Assembly: GCA_030765065.1 (NCBI GenBank)
Contig: CM060986.1
Location: 73,463,573 to 73,527,572, forward strand
Direction of reading: 5' to 3'
Length of the DNA: 64,000 nucleotides
DNA from: Deroplatys truncata
Taxonomy: Eukaryota > Arthropoda > Insecta > Mantodea > Mantidae
The notes under the pieces are model-generated. The model was not told where the DNA came from, searched no databases, and worked only from the letters and a program-made list of their open reading frames with translations. Each line of letters opens with the position of its first letter. Position 1 is the first letter of the stretch. This document shows positions 12,073-22,981 of this stretch, one piece after another. A program made the position numbers and the translations under genes.

Positions 12073-12193
12073 CTTTCTGTGGGGTTGCTATCACTGGATT
12101 GATCTGATGGTATATTTGATGGAACAAGCACAAAATCATCAGTTTCCTCCGGACTTGAGCTACTTGTTTGATCTCTTCCAGAAGCTGGTGATC
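12073..12193 (-). CDS. Atg1: Atg1/ULK exon L: linker with Atg8-binding (LIR) motif
   Basis: Completes Gly319, then 39 codons and two bases. Residues 334-343 read EETDDFVLVP. The core FVLV after acidic residues (bases about 12123-12140) matches the LC3/GABARAP-interacting region of ULK1 (DDFVMV). It would tether the kinase to Atg8 on the forming autophagosome. The acceptor is TTGCAG and the donor GTAATA. Confidence 0.93.
12123..12140 (-). other. LIR (Atg8-interacting) motif DDFVLV in ULK linker
   Basis: Codons 337-342 of the assembled frame. Two Asp precede Phe-Val-Leu-Val, fitting the aromatic-x-x-hydrophobic rule with acidic residues upstream. It is equivalent to the human ULK1 LIR by position and sequence. 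Confidence 0.85.
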
Positions 12194-12429
12194 CTGCAAT
12201 GCAATATTGTATTACTATAAATTATGGTTTTCTTCTTTTGGCACCTAGAATTATATAATATATATTTCAAGCAATTACTATGCTACATGTCAGTTACAAT
12301 GGCATAGACAAAACATCAAACAAAATGCATTCTTTACATTACATTGCAAGGAAAAAACAAATAGTATAAGCACTTAAAAAAAAAGGATAAAATACTGAAA
12401 ACTTCGCACTAATAACAAAATGTCTCAGA

Positions 12430-12745
12430 AGTATATGACATAAAAAAATTATTTGAAATAACTTGTGTATTTTAAAGAGATCTATAATTTTCATGTAGTA
12501 AGTCAAATCTGTCTCTTAGGCTTATCAGCCATACAAATTTCATTCAGAATGCACAAAACTCCATAGGCTATTCTCAGAAAGTTTAAGATATACATTTTAC
12601 TAGTCATACAAATAACTTAAGCATATGGTATTTTAATCAAAATCATTAGAATCATTTTTTATTTGAAAAAATAAAAAACAAGAAAAAATTTCCATGTGCA
12701 GGACAGTTTGAGGCGCAGGGGGGCAAGGGACCTCAAAACATGCAT
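12430..12745 (+). mobile_element. Foldback/long-TIR family, partial copy b
   Basis: Shares GTGTATTTTAAAGAGATCT, GGTATTTTAATCAAAATCAT and GACCTCAAAACATGCAT with the family copies at 46530 and 31040. The right terminal repeat is cut short and followed by an A-rich run (12780-12812). Confidence 0.6.
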
Positions 12746-12837
12746 CTCTGCTAAAATGGTGAAAATGAAATGGAAAAATGAAAAAAAAAAAAAAAAAGAA
12801 AAAAAAAAAAAAGAATTTTTTAAAATGGGAACCTACA

Positions 12838-13015
12838 ATTAGGATCAATTTAAATTTACCCTAAAACGATCATAACTTCCTCCAAATAAAATACAACTAA
12901 TGGCATTTACTTTCCCCCATAATATCAAGCAACTTTTATTCAAGACATTTCTTTCTATAACGCTTAATTTTGGAGATATTGTACAGTCTTAACTTAAATG
13001 GTCCACTCTGTATAT
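12838..13015 (+). repeat. Single arm of the AGGGTGGACCATT MITE
   Basis: Matches the right arm of the palindromic MITE at 28515-28868, including ACAACTAATGGCATTTACTT and AATATCAAGCAACTTTTATT, and ends TGGTCCACTCTGTATA. The other arm is absent. Confidence 0.75.
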
Positions 13016-13199
13016 TACAGTATTCATATTCATGCTACACTACTCATGATTTCAAAGAAAGCACTAAGTCCTTAGTTACATCATATGGAAACTGCACTCA
13101 AATGTTTGTGATAACAAGCTCTCAATGGAAACAAAACAAAGGGATAAAAAAAGCTAGAATCACAAACTTTCAACTGCTAGATGATGCTTAGTCATCATT

Positions 13200-13690
13200 T
13201 GATAGATGATATTTAAAAAACTGCTAACACTACAAAAAGGTTTATCCGGCAAATATTGTGTATGTTAATGATCTTTACATTTTCCTGTGGTAAGCTTCTG
13301 TCTTTCAAGGTTTCTGTGTAATTCAAAATCATACAAAATTCAATCAAATAAAGGGGGACTTCACAGGCTATTCACAGAAACTTTAAGAAATACATTTTAT
13401 TTCTAATGTAATGCTAAACACATGTCATTTTAATCGAAATCAATAGAGCCATTTTTGAGAATAAATTTTTCCATGTAAAGAGTATTGCAGGGGGGGGGGA
13501 ATCTTAAATACAGACTTTCCATTTTTAAGTCTTGCCTGTTCTCTCTCTTTCTCTGACCTATACCTTCAAATATATTTTTTTTTCAAATTCAGGGAACCAC
13601 AAAACATGTATTTCTGATGAACTTTCAATATAAAATTTTTGGGGGAATACAATACTTCCTCTACTTACTATAAGTAAGTTATAGAGATAG
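13200..13690 (+). mobile_element. Foldback/long-TIR family, partial copy c
   Basis: Right half of the family: GACTTCACAGGCTATTCACA, TTTTAATCGAAATCAATAGA, a G-run near 13490, CACAAAACATGTATTTCTGA, then GGGGGAATACAATACTTCCT and CTACTTACTATAAGTAAG at the end. Confidence 0.7.
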
Positions 13691-13699
13691 TAAAGAGGA

Positions 13700-14205
13700 T
13701 TCAAACATTAAAGACTGCATAGATTGGAAGAATCTAAATGTAATATATATATATGCCACGAACTTTAATATTCTAACAAAAGTAAAGGTACGTATGAAAT
13801 TCAGAATGCCAGAGAGGAGGTTTGCATAATTGTGAAGGATTCACATGCTCAACCTTCAATTGGCAGTAGCTGATGAGGTAGGAAACAGCCTATGAAACAT
13901 ATTCTGCAGTAAAATATGGTGACTGAATCCTTCAGAATGTGTAATCAACTCAGTTTTCCTTTAAAGGAGGCATTCAAATACTAACAAAATAGATTTTCTT
14001 GTAATACTTTTATTCCACTATATTGCTTATTTTACATAAATGCCTGCATGTGCACTAGTATTGTATATCTTAAAGTGTTCTTGCTAAGCTAGATACTAAA
14101 ACTGGCAACATTATCATATGCATTACTTGAACTGTAAATCAAAATAGTTTTATTTCAATATATTATAAATTACCTATAAATACTTAGTGACAACACTTCA
14201 TTTCT
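13700..14205. other. Intron sequence, nothing recognised
   Basis: AT-rich, with an (AT)n stretch near 13743. No other structure noted. Confidence 0.5.
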
Positions 14206-14229
14206 TTTAAAAATATAAATATAAATATA

Positions 14230-14291
<62 letters not shown>
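14206..14291. repeat. (ATAA)n/(AAT)n microsatellite
   Basis: A few AAATAT units followed by about 22 AAT/ATA units, close to the exon K donor side. Confidence 0.95.
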
Positions 14292-14400
14292 ATAAAAATT
14301 GAAGCCCGTAACAGTAAAGCAACTATCTAACATTCCATACATTTTGACTTTCAAAATGATTTTGATAAATTACAATAATAATACAGATCAAAGAAATCAC

Positions 14401-14520
14401 CTGGTTCTGGATAACTCTGTTCCACTTTCTGTTGAATGGGACTCGCCAATGCTGTGGCTCCTGTGGCCAACGTAGGCGCAGAGGGCTTGTACAGGGCCCC
14501 AGGAGAGGGAGGCAGTTCAC
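14401..14520 (-). CDS. Atg1: Atg1/ULK exon K: Pro/Ala/Ser-rich linker
   Basis: Completes Gly279, then 39 codons starting ELPPSPGALYKPSAP and ending QQKVEQSYPEP, plus one base. Acceptor CTCAG and donor GTGATT fit the phases of both neighbours. Low-complexity linker of this kind follows the kinase domain in all Atg1/ULK proteins. Sequence conservation is weak, so the call rests on phase, open frame and position. Confidence 0.85.
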
Positions 14521-14724
14521 CTGAGAAAAGTTTGACACATCAAAGTAATGAATAAAGTAACTTTTTTTAAAGGAAAGGGAGGGAAATAAATGCCCTATGC
14601 ACTGCAACCAGTTGTGATCTGCTGTGCTTCCCTTCATTTAATTCCTCAAGATTTTTGCCTCCTTTGCAAAGTCTGCATGTCTCTTTGTAGGAACTTCTTG
14701 AAATCCTTGCAATTGCATGATTTT

Positions 14725-14951
14725 CAGATTGAAGTATTTATTGACTACTTTTGAAGATTTAGAAGCTGGTAACAGTGATGTGTCATAATTTAAAATAGAG
14801 AGTTGAGGGTTGTTACACTACATCACTATGATATTCTTTTCTCAGTTGAGAGAAAATGCTGACGATGGGAACAAGCCGTCTCCCGAAACGCGTTCAAGTA
14901 AGAATATCATAGTGATGTAGTGTAACAACCCTCAACTCTCTATTTTAAATT
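14725..14951 (+). repeat. Penelope-type tail repeat with hammerhead-like core, foldback copy
   Basis: Arms 14787-14838 and 14900-14951 are exact 52-bp inverted repeats. Between them lies one hammerhead-like core: CTGACGA at 14859-14865, a GGGA...TCCC stem, then GAAAC at 14885-14889. The flank 14735-14786 is the reverse complement of 57369-57420, so this is the same element as the 57153 palindrome with the core missing from one arm. Confidence 0.8.
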
Positions 14952-15189
14952 GAAGTATTTAACCTGAGAGCTTCACAGTCACACAACAAATGAAGTACTA
15001 TTTCATTTATTTTCCTGCATCTTCTACATATTTAAATGACTGCTTTGTTGATTTTGTAGAGATGCTCATGCAACTGATAAATGCCCTATTAATATAACAA
15101 CATTTTTGTTTTAGTGCAGTTCCACTCATTTTAAGCAGTGATCATGTCCTGCTTTTTATTATCTCTTTAATAAGAGCCTTGGAGTGCTT

Positions 15190-15620
15190 GTGTCCCGATA
15201 AAGATTCCCAGTACTCATTGTGTTTTTTCCTGATCCACTCCCGGATTACCCTCTGGGGGTCCATAGGATAGCCCGAATCTAGATTCAGGATCTACAAAAG
15301 AATTCTCTGCTCCTTTCTTTGCCAAATCATCTGCTCTTTCATTGTCATTTCTGTGACCCGGCACCCACAACAACTCCACTGAATTGTGCACGGTCAGTAC
15401 CGCTAGAGCCTCCATACATTCCCAGACCAGTTTAGATTTGATTATCCTACCTTCAAGAGCCTTTAAGGCTGCTTGGCTATCAGAAAGTGCTTAATTTTAT
15501 AGTCCATACTTAAGCTTTCCCATATACAAGCCAATATGGCATACATTCCTTCTTGAAATTCTTGCTTCCTGTCCGAGGCTGAAAAGAAGTCATGTAATGA
15601 AATAACACACAACCATCTTC
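15190..15620 (-). pseudogene. LINE RNase H domain relic
   Basis: Minus-strand pieces: FQEGMYAILACIWESLSMDY, then in another frame ALSDSQAALKALEGRIIKSK (the RNase H catalytic Asp in SDSQAAL), then VELLWVPGHRNDNERADDLA (His and Asp of the last active-site motif). This is the RNase H domain found downstream of RT in I/R1/Loner-type LINEs. One frameshift separates the pieces, and no RT is next to it. Confidence 0.8.
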
Positions 15621-15639
15621 TGTACTCTAATAAATGATA

Positions 15640-17105
15640 GAATATCACTCTCAACTTTTCTTTACTGAAGTATTCTTAAAGTAGAAATATTATTTTCAGA
15701 AGCAGTCAATAGTGATCTCTTGTATGTTTTAAGATACAGCTGTCTTCATTTGACACCTAAGTTCAGTAACAGATAACTGCAGTTTTTTCTTGTTGTGCAA
15801 GGAAACAAAAATAAAAATTGTTATTCTGTAAGAATGTAGAGAACATAATACATTGCAAGAAAATTTCTCACATGAAGGATCTGTAAAGGTTTTCACAAAT
15901 CTGCAGCAGACTAATGGCCAAAATCTTTTGCCACCACACAAGCTTCGTATCAGTTTATCTTCATAATATCTTTATCTATCACAGTGGTATCTATGGTGAT
16001 ACCAGAAATAATGCACAAAGTTAATTAATTGCCAAACATTTGCTTTTTTCTTTCTCTACCACATACCTATGGAATTTCAAGGCCAGCATATAGGGACCAA
16101 GTTTTAAAAATCTTACTATCAATTCAATTTTCTGCATCCCCTTGTACCTAAGATAAAATCTGTAATAGAACTACTTTTTCAAATTTTGATTTAAATGAAG
16201 CAGATAGAAGAATGAATTTTCGTAAGAATAGTTTGTAGAAGATATAACTGAGGACTTGCGGCCAACGCAGAAATCATCCCTGTTATATAGCAAGCACATA
16301 CAAGCACATATATACAAACTTGATAATAGTGCCACCAAACCGGTGCTATTGCTAAATGTCCCGAGATATACCATCATCATTAAAACAATCCCCGTGGAGT
16401 TTAATGACTACTTCCCAAAATTCTGGTGGCTGTTGAATACCTTTTAATTAATTCTCCACAGAAATTTAATTCTTGGAGTGTTTACACCACAGGTATACTT
16501 GAGTCACTTAATATTGCAAAATTATTATGTTTGTCAGAAGACTTCGTTCATGAAGGTGGGGTATGGCCTATTTTCCCCCATAAATGCTCTTAGCCACTCA
16601 GGTTCTCACTGCGTTGCCTGGTTAAAACCGTACATATTGCTGCTTTGAGTGAAGTAATCAAAATATTGCATGCATATGGAAAATGTTTAATAGCTTTTGA
16701 AAAACTGTAGTTATGTAATGAGAGGAACTCATTTCTGCACATACTGGTGAAAACCCCATGTTTCTAGCATTGTTAGTTCAATTTCTACAAGTGCTTTTAA
16801 CTTTGGTTACATATAATAAAAAAACTGTTTGTTTAAAGTTTGCTGTGCTCAACATTTGACCAGCCTGTAACAAAATTTTCATAAACTTGACACCATAAAC
16901 ACGCCAGCCTGAGTCAGCTTGTAGTTATGCAAACACAATCAGCCCTGAATATGAAGCAGTATCTAACATTTAGTCTTGCAGTAGCTTGTGGTGTGTTTTG
17001 TGTTTGAATTGATTTGTACAACTTAATTTACAGGATTTATACAATATACCGTATTTCTAGAAATATAACTATGTACAAATTGTCTGGTCCCTAAGCCATT
17101 TTGTG
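15640..17105. other. Intron sequence, no recognised feature
   Basis: AT-rich DNA. I saw no protein-family motif on either strand. Confidence 0.5.
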
Positions 17106-17419
17106 CTACTCAGTTTACTTGGCTCCCTGGCCTTGTAGCTCACTGAATAGCCCTTTAGTCATTACACTCCTCCTCCCCTTTGTTGTCCTTTCCTTGCATC
17201 TCTTACTTTTCTAATCCATTTTTCTTTTACTTTCACTAAAAACTTCCCCATATCTCTAATTTTCCTGTAGAATTTTTATAGTTACTATTTTTCAGTTTAT
17301 TCCCCCCCCTCCCCCGATATCATTACTTCTTTACACTCAGTCAAGTAGCGATGTATACTTTCACGTTCACCACATAATTCACACATTCCTTTTGAACTTC
17401 CTCTTAACCCCTTTAAATA

Positions 17420-18753
17420 CACTGCAACTGTGAAAATTGCAACACCAAGAAAGAATTTCCCAAATAACTCCAAACTTGGCGGAAGTGTAGAAGAGTGTGC
17501 AAGTAATAAGTGATTAGGTTTGCAGAGAGATGGGGTACACATAGGCCGATCAGAGCACTCTTGTGTCGGTGTTGAGCCCAGTGTAGTCAGAAAAGAGCTG
17601 TCAAACAAGGTGGAAACAATAAAGCGTGTGCCAGATGCCTCGTCAACGTCAAAGGGAGCCATGTCGGCATGTGAGTAAGTTCGAACAGGGCAGAATGATC
17701 AGTCTCCGTTTTGTCATACCGTGACCTTTCGGCTCATACAGGGCATGCTGCTACGACAGTGATGCGTGTGTGGAAGCAGTGGATAGATGAAGGTCGTATG
17801 AAGCGAAGAGCGGGTACTGGACCACGGAACATGACCATAGCACTGGATGACTGTCATGTTGTCCGCATGACCATAACGGACCGTACAGCTTCACCCATAG
17901 TGTTGGCTCGATGCTGGAGCACTGCAACAGGTGTGAACTTGTCTGCATCAACGGTTCGTCTCTGTCTGCTGCAGGTTGGACAGGTTGCATGCATGCCATT
18001 ATGTTGGCTTCAATTGTCCAGAAACCACAAGCTCCGACTGCAATACGCACGTGAACACCCACACTGGGGTGCTGAGTGGCAAAATGTACTCTTTTCAGAT
18101 GAGTCCCACTTCAACATGTCCTATAGTGATGGCCGCATATGTGTCTGGTGGTATCACAGTGAGCGCAACCTGGAGGGCTGCATTGTTGAGCGGCCTAGCG
18201 GACAAACACCAGGTGTGATGATTTGGGGTGCCATTGGTTACAACAACCGATCTCGCTTCCTACAAATTGAGGGCACTTTGAACAGCAACCGGTACCTAAC
18301 AGCAGCATCTCCACAGGTCACATTTCAACAGGACAATGACCGGCCACATATTGCAAGGAATGTGCAAGCCTTCTTTGAAGAGTGACGGGTATCATTGCTT
18401 CCCTGGCCTGCACGTTCACCTGACATGTCGCCCATCGAACATGTCTAGGATAGGGTTTGGTCGGCACCTGGTGCATCTCAGTCCTCCAGTAACCAGTGTC
18501 ACGGATTTGTGGGTTCAAATACAAACTGCGTGGAGGGAAATCCCTCAGGAACTTATTCAGAATCTTTTTGATTCAGCAGCTCTAATTGCAGAGCATGGAG
18601 GCTACACTAAATACTGTATATTAGGCTTCAAAGGTCATGTATAGATTTGAAAAGTTTATCATTTGTTACTTGTCATGTACCTAACTTGTGGTATTAAATT
18701 CATTGTATTCATGCGTTTCCTTCTTGGTGTTGCAATTTTCACAAACGGCAGTG
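17420..18753 (+). mobile_element. Tc1-like element (1334 bp) nested in a LINE
   Basis: The termini are inverted repeats of about 36 bp: both begin CACTGC and contain TGTGAAAATTGCAACACCAA. They are flanked by TA target duplications (17418-17419 and 18754-18755). It carries one transposase gene on the plus strand. The repeats match well, so this is younger than the LINE it split. Confidence 0.93.
17635..18621 (+). pseudogene. Tc1-like transposase, frameshifted
   Basis: Starts MPRQRQREPCRHVSKFEQGR, shifts frame near 17711 into the long frame with the paired HTH region (TGHAATTVMRVWKQWIDEGR), then FSDESHFNMSYSDGR (first catalytic Asp), VMIWGAIGYNN, and QQDNDRPHIARNVQAFF (second Asp). After a TGA at about 18383 the C-terminus continues as PWPARSPDMSPIEHV, carrying the DD34E glutamate. 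Cut-and-paste transposase in the nucleus. At least one frameshift and two stops make this copy non-functional. Confidence 0.9.
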
Positions 18754-19799
18754 TACATTGACCCCATTCTCACCCATGCTAATCCTTCCTTTTCCTGTCT
18801 ATTACATTGGTCAACACATGCTTCTCATCCCCATTCTCTTTTTATTATTTTATAGAAACTTAATGATTTTTTATCTTTTAAACTTCCCCATATCTCCTGC
18901 CTTTCCATGGCTTCCATTCTAGTTCTTACTGCTGTCCAAAATTGATTTATATTTCTCTCCCCTAACCTCCATGTATCTCCCATTCCTATTTTTTCCATAA
19001 TTTTTTCCACTCCTGCTTACCAACTATCTTTGTTTGTCATACACCTCTGCTGGTTCATGCATATCTTTAAAATTTCTCCCTCTTTGTTAAACATGTAAAC
19101 CGGAATTTTAAAATTCTTTCTAGTATTAATCCTTTTCTCCTTGTTCTTCCCAATTCTACTAAAGCTACTTTCCCTTTGCTCTTGATAGGCCTAGTAATTC
19201 TTTACAAAACATTCTATACATGTGATCAATTGTTTTGCTTGTTTCTGAACCATCCCCAGATTTCTACTGTATACAGCATTCATGATTCTACTAATGACTC
19301 ATACACTCTTTCCAAACATTTAGATGACATTTCCAGTTTATATTTACATATCTTATTTTGTCATGGCCATCTTCCCTTTAGCTACCATCTTTCTGCCATG
19401 CCCCCCCCCATTCATCCTTACTCCTAAATAATCAAATTATTTGACAACTTCTAGTTTGTGGCCACCTAAAAACCACTTTTCCTCCTTTTTTTACTTTGCT
19501 TCCTCTTTTAAATGCCATAACTTTGAATTTATTTGTATTTACTTTGATTCCCTATTCTTAGCAAAATTTTTAATTTCATTAATTGGCTCTCTATAGTCCT
19601 ATTACTGATACAGCACCTGCCATAAGGTCATCTGCATATGACAAACCTGGTATCTCTTTATCCTCTATTACTGGGCAGAGCTGATTTCTTTCTTTTATTC
19701 TTTCCAGTATATCATCTACAAATATATTAAATAGTATGGGGCTTTGTTTGCATCCCTGTCTTAGTCCTATTTTGGGATATGTAGTTGTTGAACTGGAGA

Positions 19800-21110
19800 G
19801 TGTCCGTGCTTTGTGGATGTATGTTTGCTAAATATACATTTTAGAGAGTCCAGCACCAAAATGTTACAACAAGAAACCTAGCACTTTTAATAAAAACAAT
19901 GAACTTATTTTTAAGTCATTCACAGTCAGGCAAGGCTGATTGTGTTTTTAAGTTCTTAGTTTCTTCATGAACATCAAATCTGAAGAAAAATGACACTACT
20001 AAACCTTTTAAAAGCACAAGAGATCACTGCCATGGCTTGTTGTGTGCACTGAACTCTTGTTTCATGCATATCCAGAATATGATTGCTGTGGTGAAGTCAA
20101 TGATGTAATTCTTGCTGTTCCCTTGGAGTGAAAAGCTGCCTAAAGTATGCTAAGTATTATTAATGTAAGAAAATGGAGCTCTTGTTTTGTTTATTAGCTA
20201 TTGCAGTATTGTCCCTTGATATACCTCATTTGAACCTGCAAAGATTAATTATCGATTACTTCATTAACAGCTGCTCCTTGTAACATAGTGTTCAGATTTG
20301 CTCTCCTTGCATTCAAGTACTGTCAATAAACAAGCAACACTGTGCTGCTACTGGGTTGCCTAAGCCCATGAAATAAGTTGTATGACAAACAATAATCACT
20401 TTGGGGAGTAGGTCATAATCAAGGATCTTGGGTCCGACTATATGGTGGTGTTGGTGTGTTTCCCAATTGTAATCAGCCACTCAATGTGCAGTCTTGCAAT
20501 ACTGCTGAGGAGTGACAAGGTTTTGAGGATTCTATTAAAATGTGATATACCAGTGATATAAATATACTGAATTCACAGGCCATCTTTTCACAATTACCTC
20601 TGTGTCTTCCGAAACTGATTATAATGACCCCTGCAGTGAAAACCATAGACATTAATCTCCTAGGGTGTTTATCTGCCACAGTAACAGGGTTTTCAAAAAT
20701 TATTTAGATCAGAAAGTGCTATAGCTTTGACTTAAGATGTTAATGTAAGCTGATTGAATTTCATAATCCATTTCAATAGCTTGTAGGCAAAGAAGTTTTT
20801 AAGCATTCAGTCAAACCGTATGGATTACTTCTTAACCAGAAAATTAATAACTGCTGTTTTCCCTAAAACTGACGTAATGAGTCAATTGAGGGCAACTATT
20901 ACCACTTCAGTTACATTCACTTACATGCTTCCAAAACATGATCCAAATAATTATGTGTAAATGATGTAATGCTTGTCCTCAATTGATTCAAATCAACTAC
21001 ATAGACTTCTTAGAATGATTTAGAACAGAGATGAGATTGCATGAGTGTTACACCTTATTTCTAGTGCGACGGATGTTGCTTACGTAATATTTGTGTTTTT
21101 GTATTTGTTA
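19800..21110. other. Intron sequence, no recognised feature
   Basis: No coding signature or clear repeat seen. Confidence 0.5.
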
Positions 21111-21790
21111 GCCCCACGTTGTGGAGCCAATTTTGCGAGAGAAATTGCTTTACGTAATGTTGTTTACATCAGGGTTGAAGCCATCTTGTGACGTCACTCA
21201 TTTGTCTGGTTTGTAGCTCCATCTGGCGTAGCAATTTGCATCAGTTTTGAAATAATTCACTTTAAATGTCCTCCAGCTAGCTGTTTAGGTCGAACATGTA
21301 TCTCTTTTGCAGGTTGTGAAGCGGAAAGGAATCTTTTATCCAGAAATTATACTGATGAAGAAAATTTGTTTTATAATTTTTATTGCCGAACACGTTCACG
21401 AACACTTTTACATATTAGTTTAGATACTCGCCAAACTGAAACTGTTTGTAATAACTTCTTACTTATCACTTTTAACTCACGTACTTCAACTTTGTTTATA
21501 TTTAACTGTATAATACTTTAGATTCTCGTAGTTCTGCTGCGCGTAACTTATGACGAACTGACTAACTGAAGACAACGTGTAACGTGCTAGAAAATTTGAT
21601 GAACTGGGCGACCGACGTGTAAGGTATTGAGAATTTTGTTGAACTGCGGGGCGATCTACCTCGGACCTGGATTTATATACTCCCACTCCTCGACATGCCT
21701 AAAGATTATAAATGAACTGCTATTGGCTAATAAAACGCGCCAACATTAGCGTCTATTTGAATATCCAATGAAAACCACGAACACATATTG
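21100..21790 (-). mobile_element. LTR-retrotransposon remnant: LTR plus primer-binding site
   Basis: On the minus strand a TATA box (TATATAA, about 21673-21679) with CCAATAGCAG-type boxes upstream is followed by a polyadenylation-like AATAAA. About 530 bp downstream of the TATA box lies TTGGCTCCACAACGTGGGGC, which resembles the usual retroelement primer-binding site (TGGCGCCCAACGTGGGGC form). No gag or pol follows, so this is an isolated LTR with leader. The exact LTR ends are not resolved. Confidence 0.5.
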
Positions 21791-21799
21791 CTTTTAGGG

Positions 21800-22975
21800 A
21801 AACATTCTAGAAGCTTCTACCGAAAAGGCGCGAAACATTACGTAACTTCCTTGTTCCCAGTAATGATAAACAACTCATCCCCCTCGCTGCATTATTACGC
21901 TATTATTGACAGTTTCAGTAAAGCCGTATATTATTATTTACCAATAATAATTACAATTAATAAACATCTGAAATCAATGTCACATAAAAATACATATTCA
22001 TATTACAATCATTATTTACATTTGAGTAATTTGTGATACAAATTACCGTATCACTAGGATGCCTCACTTTGTCTCTTAAAAAATTCTTTTGTCTATTTCT
22101 TGAACAATTCATATGTACATACACATTAAAAGTTGTATATGGTGAAGTGAATACATCATATGAAACGATCCTGTAGTCAGAGTTGTAACACTGCACTTAC
22201 TTTACAATCCTGGCTACATGATTGTTTTACATAAATTCTTTCTATCTTCCATGGGATAGACCAATGACCATAAAGGCTGGTCATAATAACCAAAAAAGAA
22301 CAACAAAGTTAAAATTCATGCATTACAATGTGATCATTCACAATCAATGGGAAGGTTTCCCGAGTTCTGGGAATGGGAAAGAAGACTTGGTCAAGGTTCG
22401 CTTAGGCTTTCATGGCGAGTGTTGTTCATGTGGCTGTTTTCTGGTTGCCACAGAAAACAGACACATGATAACTTGATCAAATTTTAATCTTTTTGTTCCC
22501 ATTCTTAGGAATGACATATTAGATCTATACTGTGTATATTAGACTCTGTAGAAATTATTCAAGGCAGCCATGACATGAAGCAGCCACTTGAGCTCTCTAT
22601 TCACAAACTGGAAAAATGAAACTGGAAGAAATTTTGGCAAAGAATCCTCCTCAGATTCATTTGGTGTTGGTTCCTTCAGTGAAAAAGTTCTTGTAGTTTG
22701 CTTAGTGCCCCTACATTTAGAAAATGTTTACTCTTAATGAATTTTGGTATTAGTTTGCCGCAGGCCGAATTGGAGGCAGTGAAAAATCCTGAAGTATCAG
22801 TTATAAACAAACAAGATTCCAAGTGCAAAATTTACTTTCCACTTTGTTATTGATTTGGTCATCAATACACATTTATGTTCTTGTTCTCAGAGTACTGTGA
22901 ACCATAATGTTATACTTTAATTTGTTTTCTGTCCTTGGATTATTGTGAACCAGCCTTTATTTCTGGGTTTGCCGT
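21800..22975. other. Intron sequence, little recognised
   Basis: A 45-bp stretch (22067-22112, CTTTGTCTCTTA...GAACAATTCAT) recurs in direct orientation at 24293-24340, just outside the DDE element. Otherwise nothing recognised. Confidence 0.45.
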
Positions 22976-22981
22976 CATATT

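Larger units (their letters stand above)
17110..19790 (-). mobile_element. LINE relic, copy 2, interrupted by a Tc1 element
   Basis: On the minus strand the RT YADD motif reads GLSYADDLMAGA (about 19610-19650), preceded by PILFNIFVDDILERI. Downstream come CLESVYESLVES, LVELGRTRRKGLILER, a block reading GDTWRLGERNINQFW, EGLAWVRMGSM and GMCELCGERESIHRYLTEC. The LINE frame EGLAWVRMGSM|YLKGLRGSSKG is continuous when 17418-18753 is removed, proving insertion of the Tc1 element into an existing LINE. It shares family with 1560-2160. Stops and frameshifts throughout. Confidence 0.85.

Noticed and set aside
12633..12848. 71-codon frame with poly-Phe
   Set aside because: Produced by the A-run at 12780-12812 read on the other strand; simple sequence.
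14206..14291. CRISPR-like or regulatory repeat array
   Set aside because: It is a plain trinucleotide microsatellite in a eukaryotic intron.
17751..18062. 103-codon minus-strand frame
   Set aside because: Antisense to the Tc1 transposase, which has clear catalytic motifs on the plus strand.
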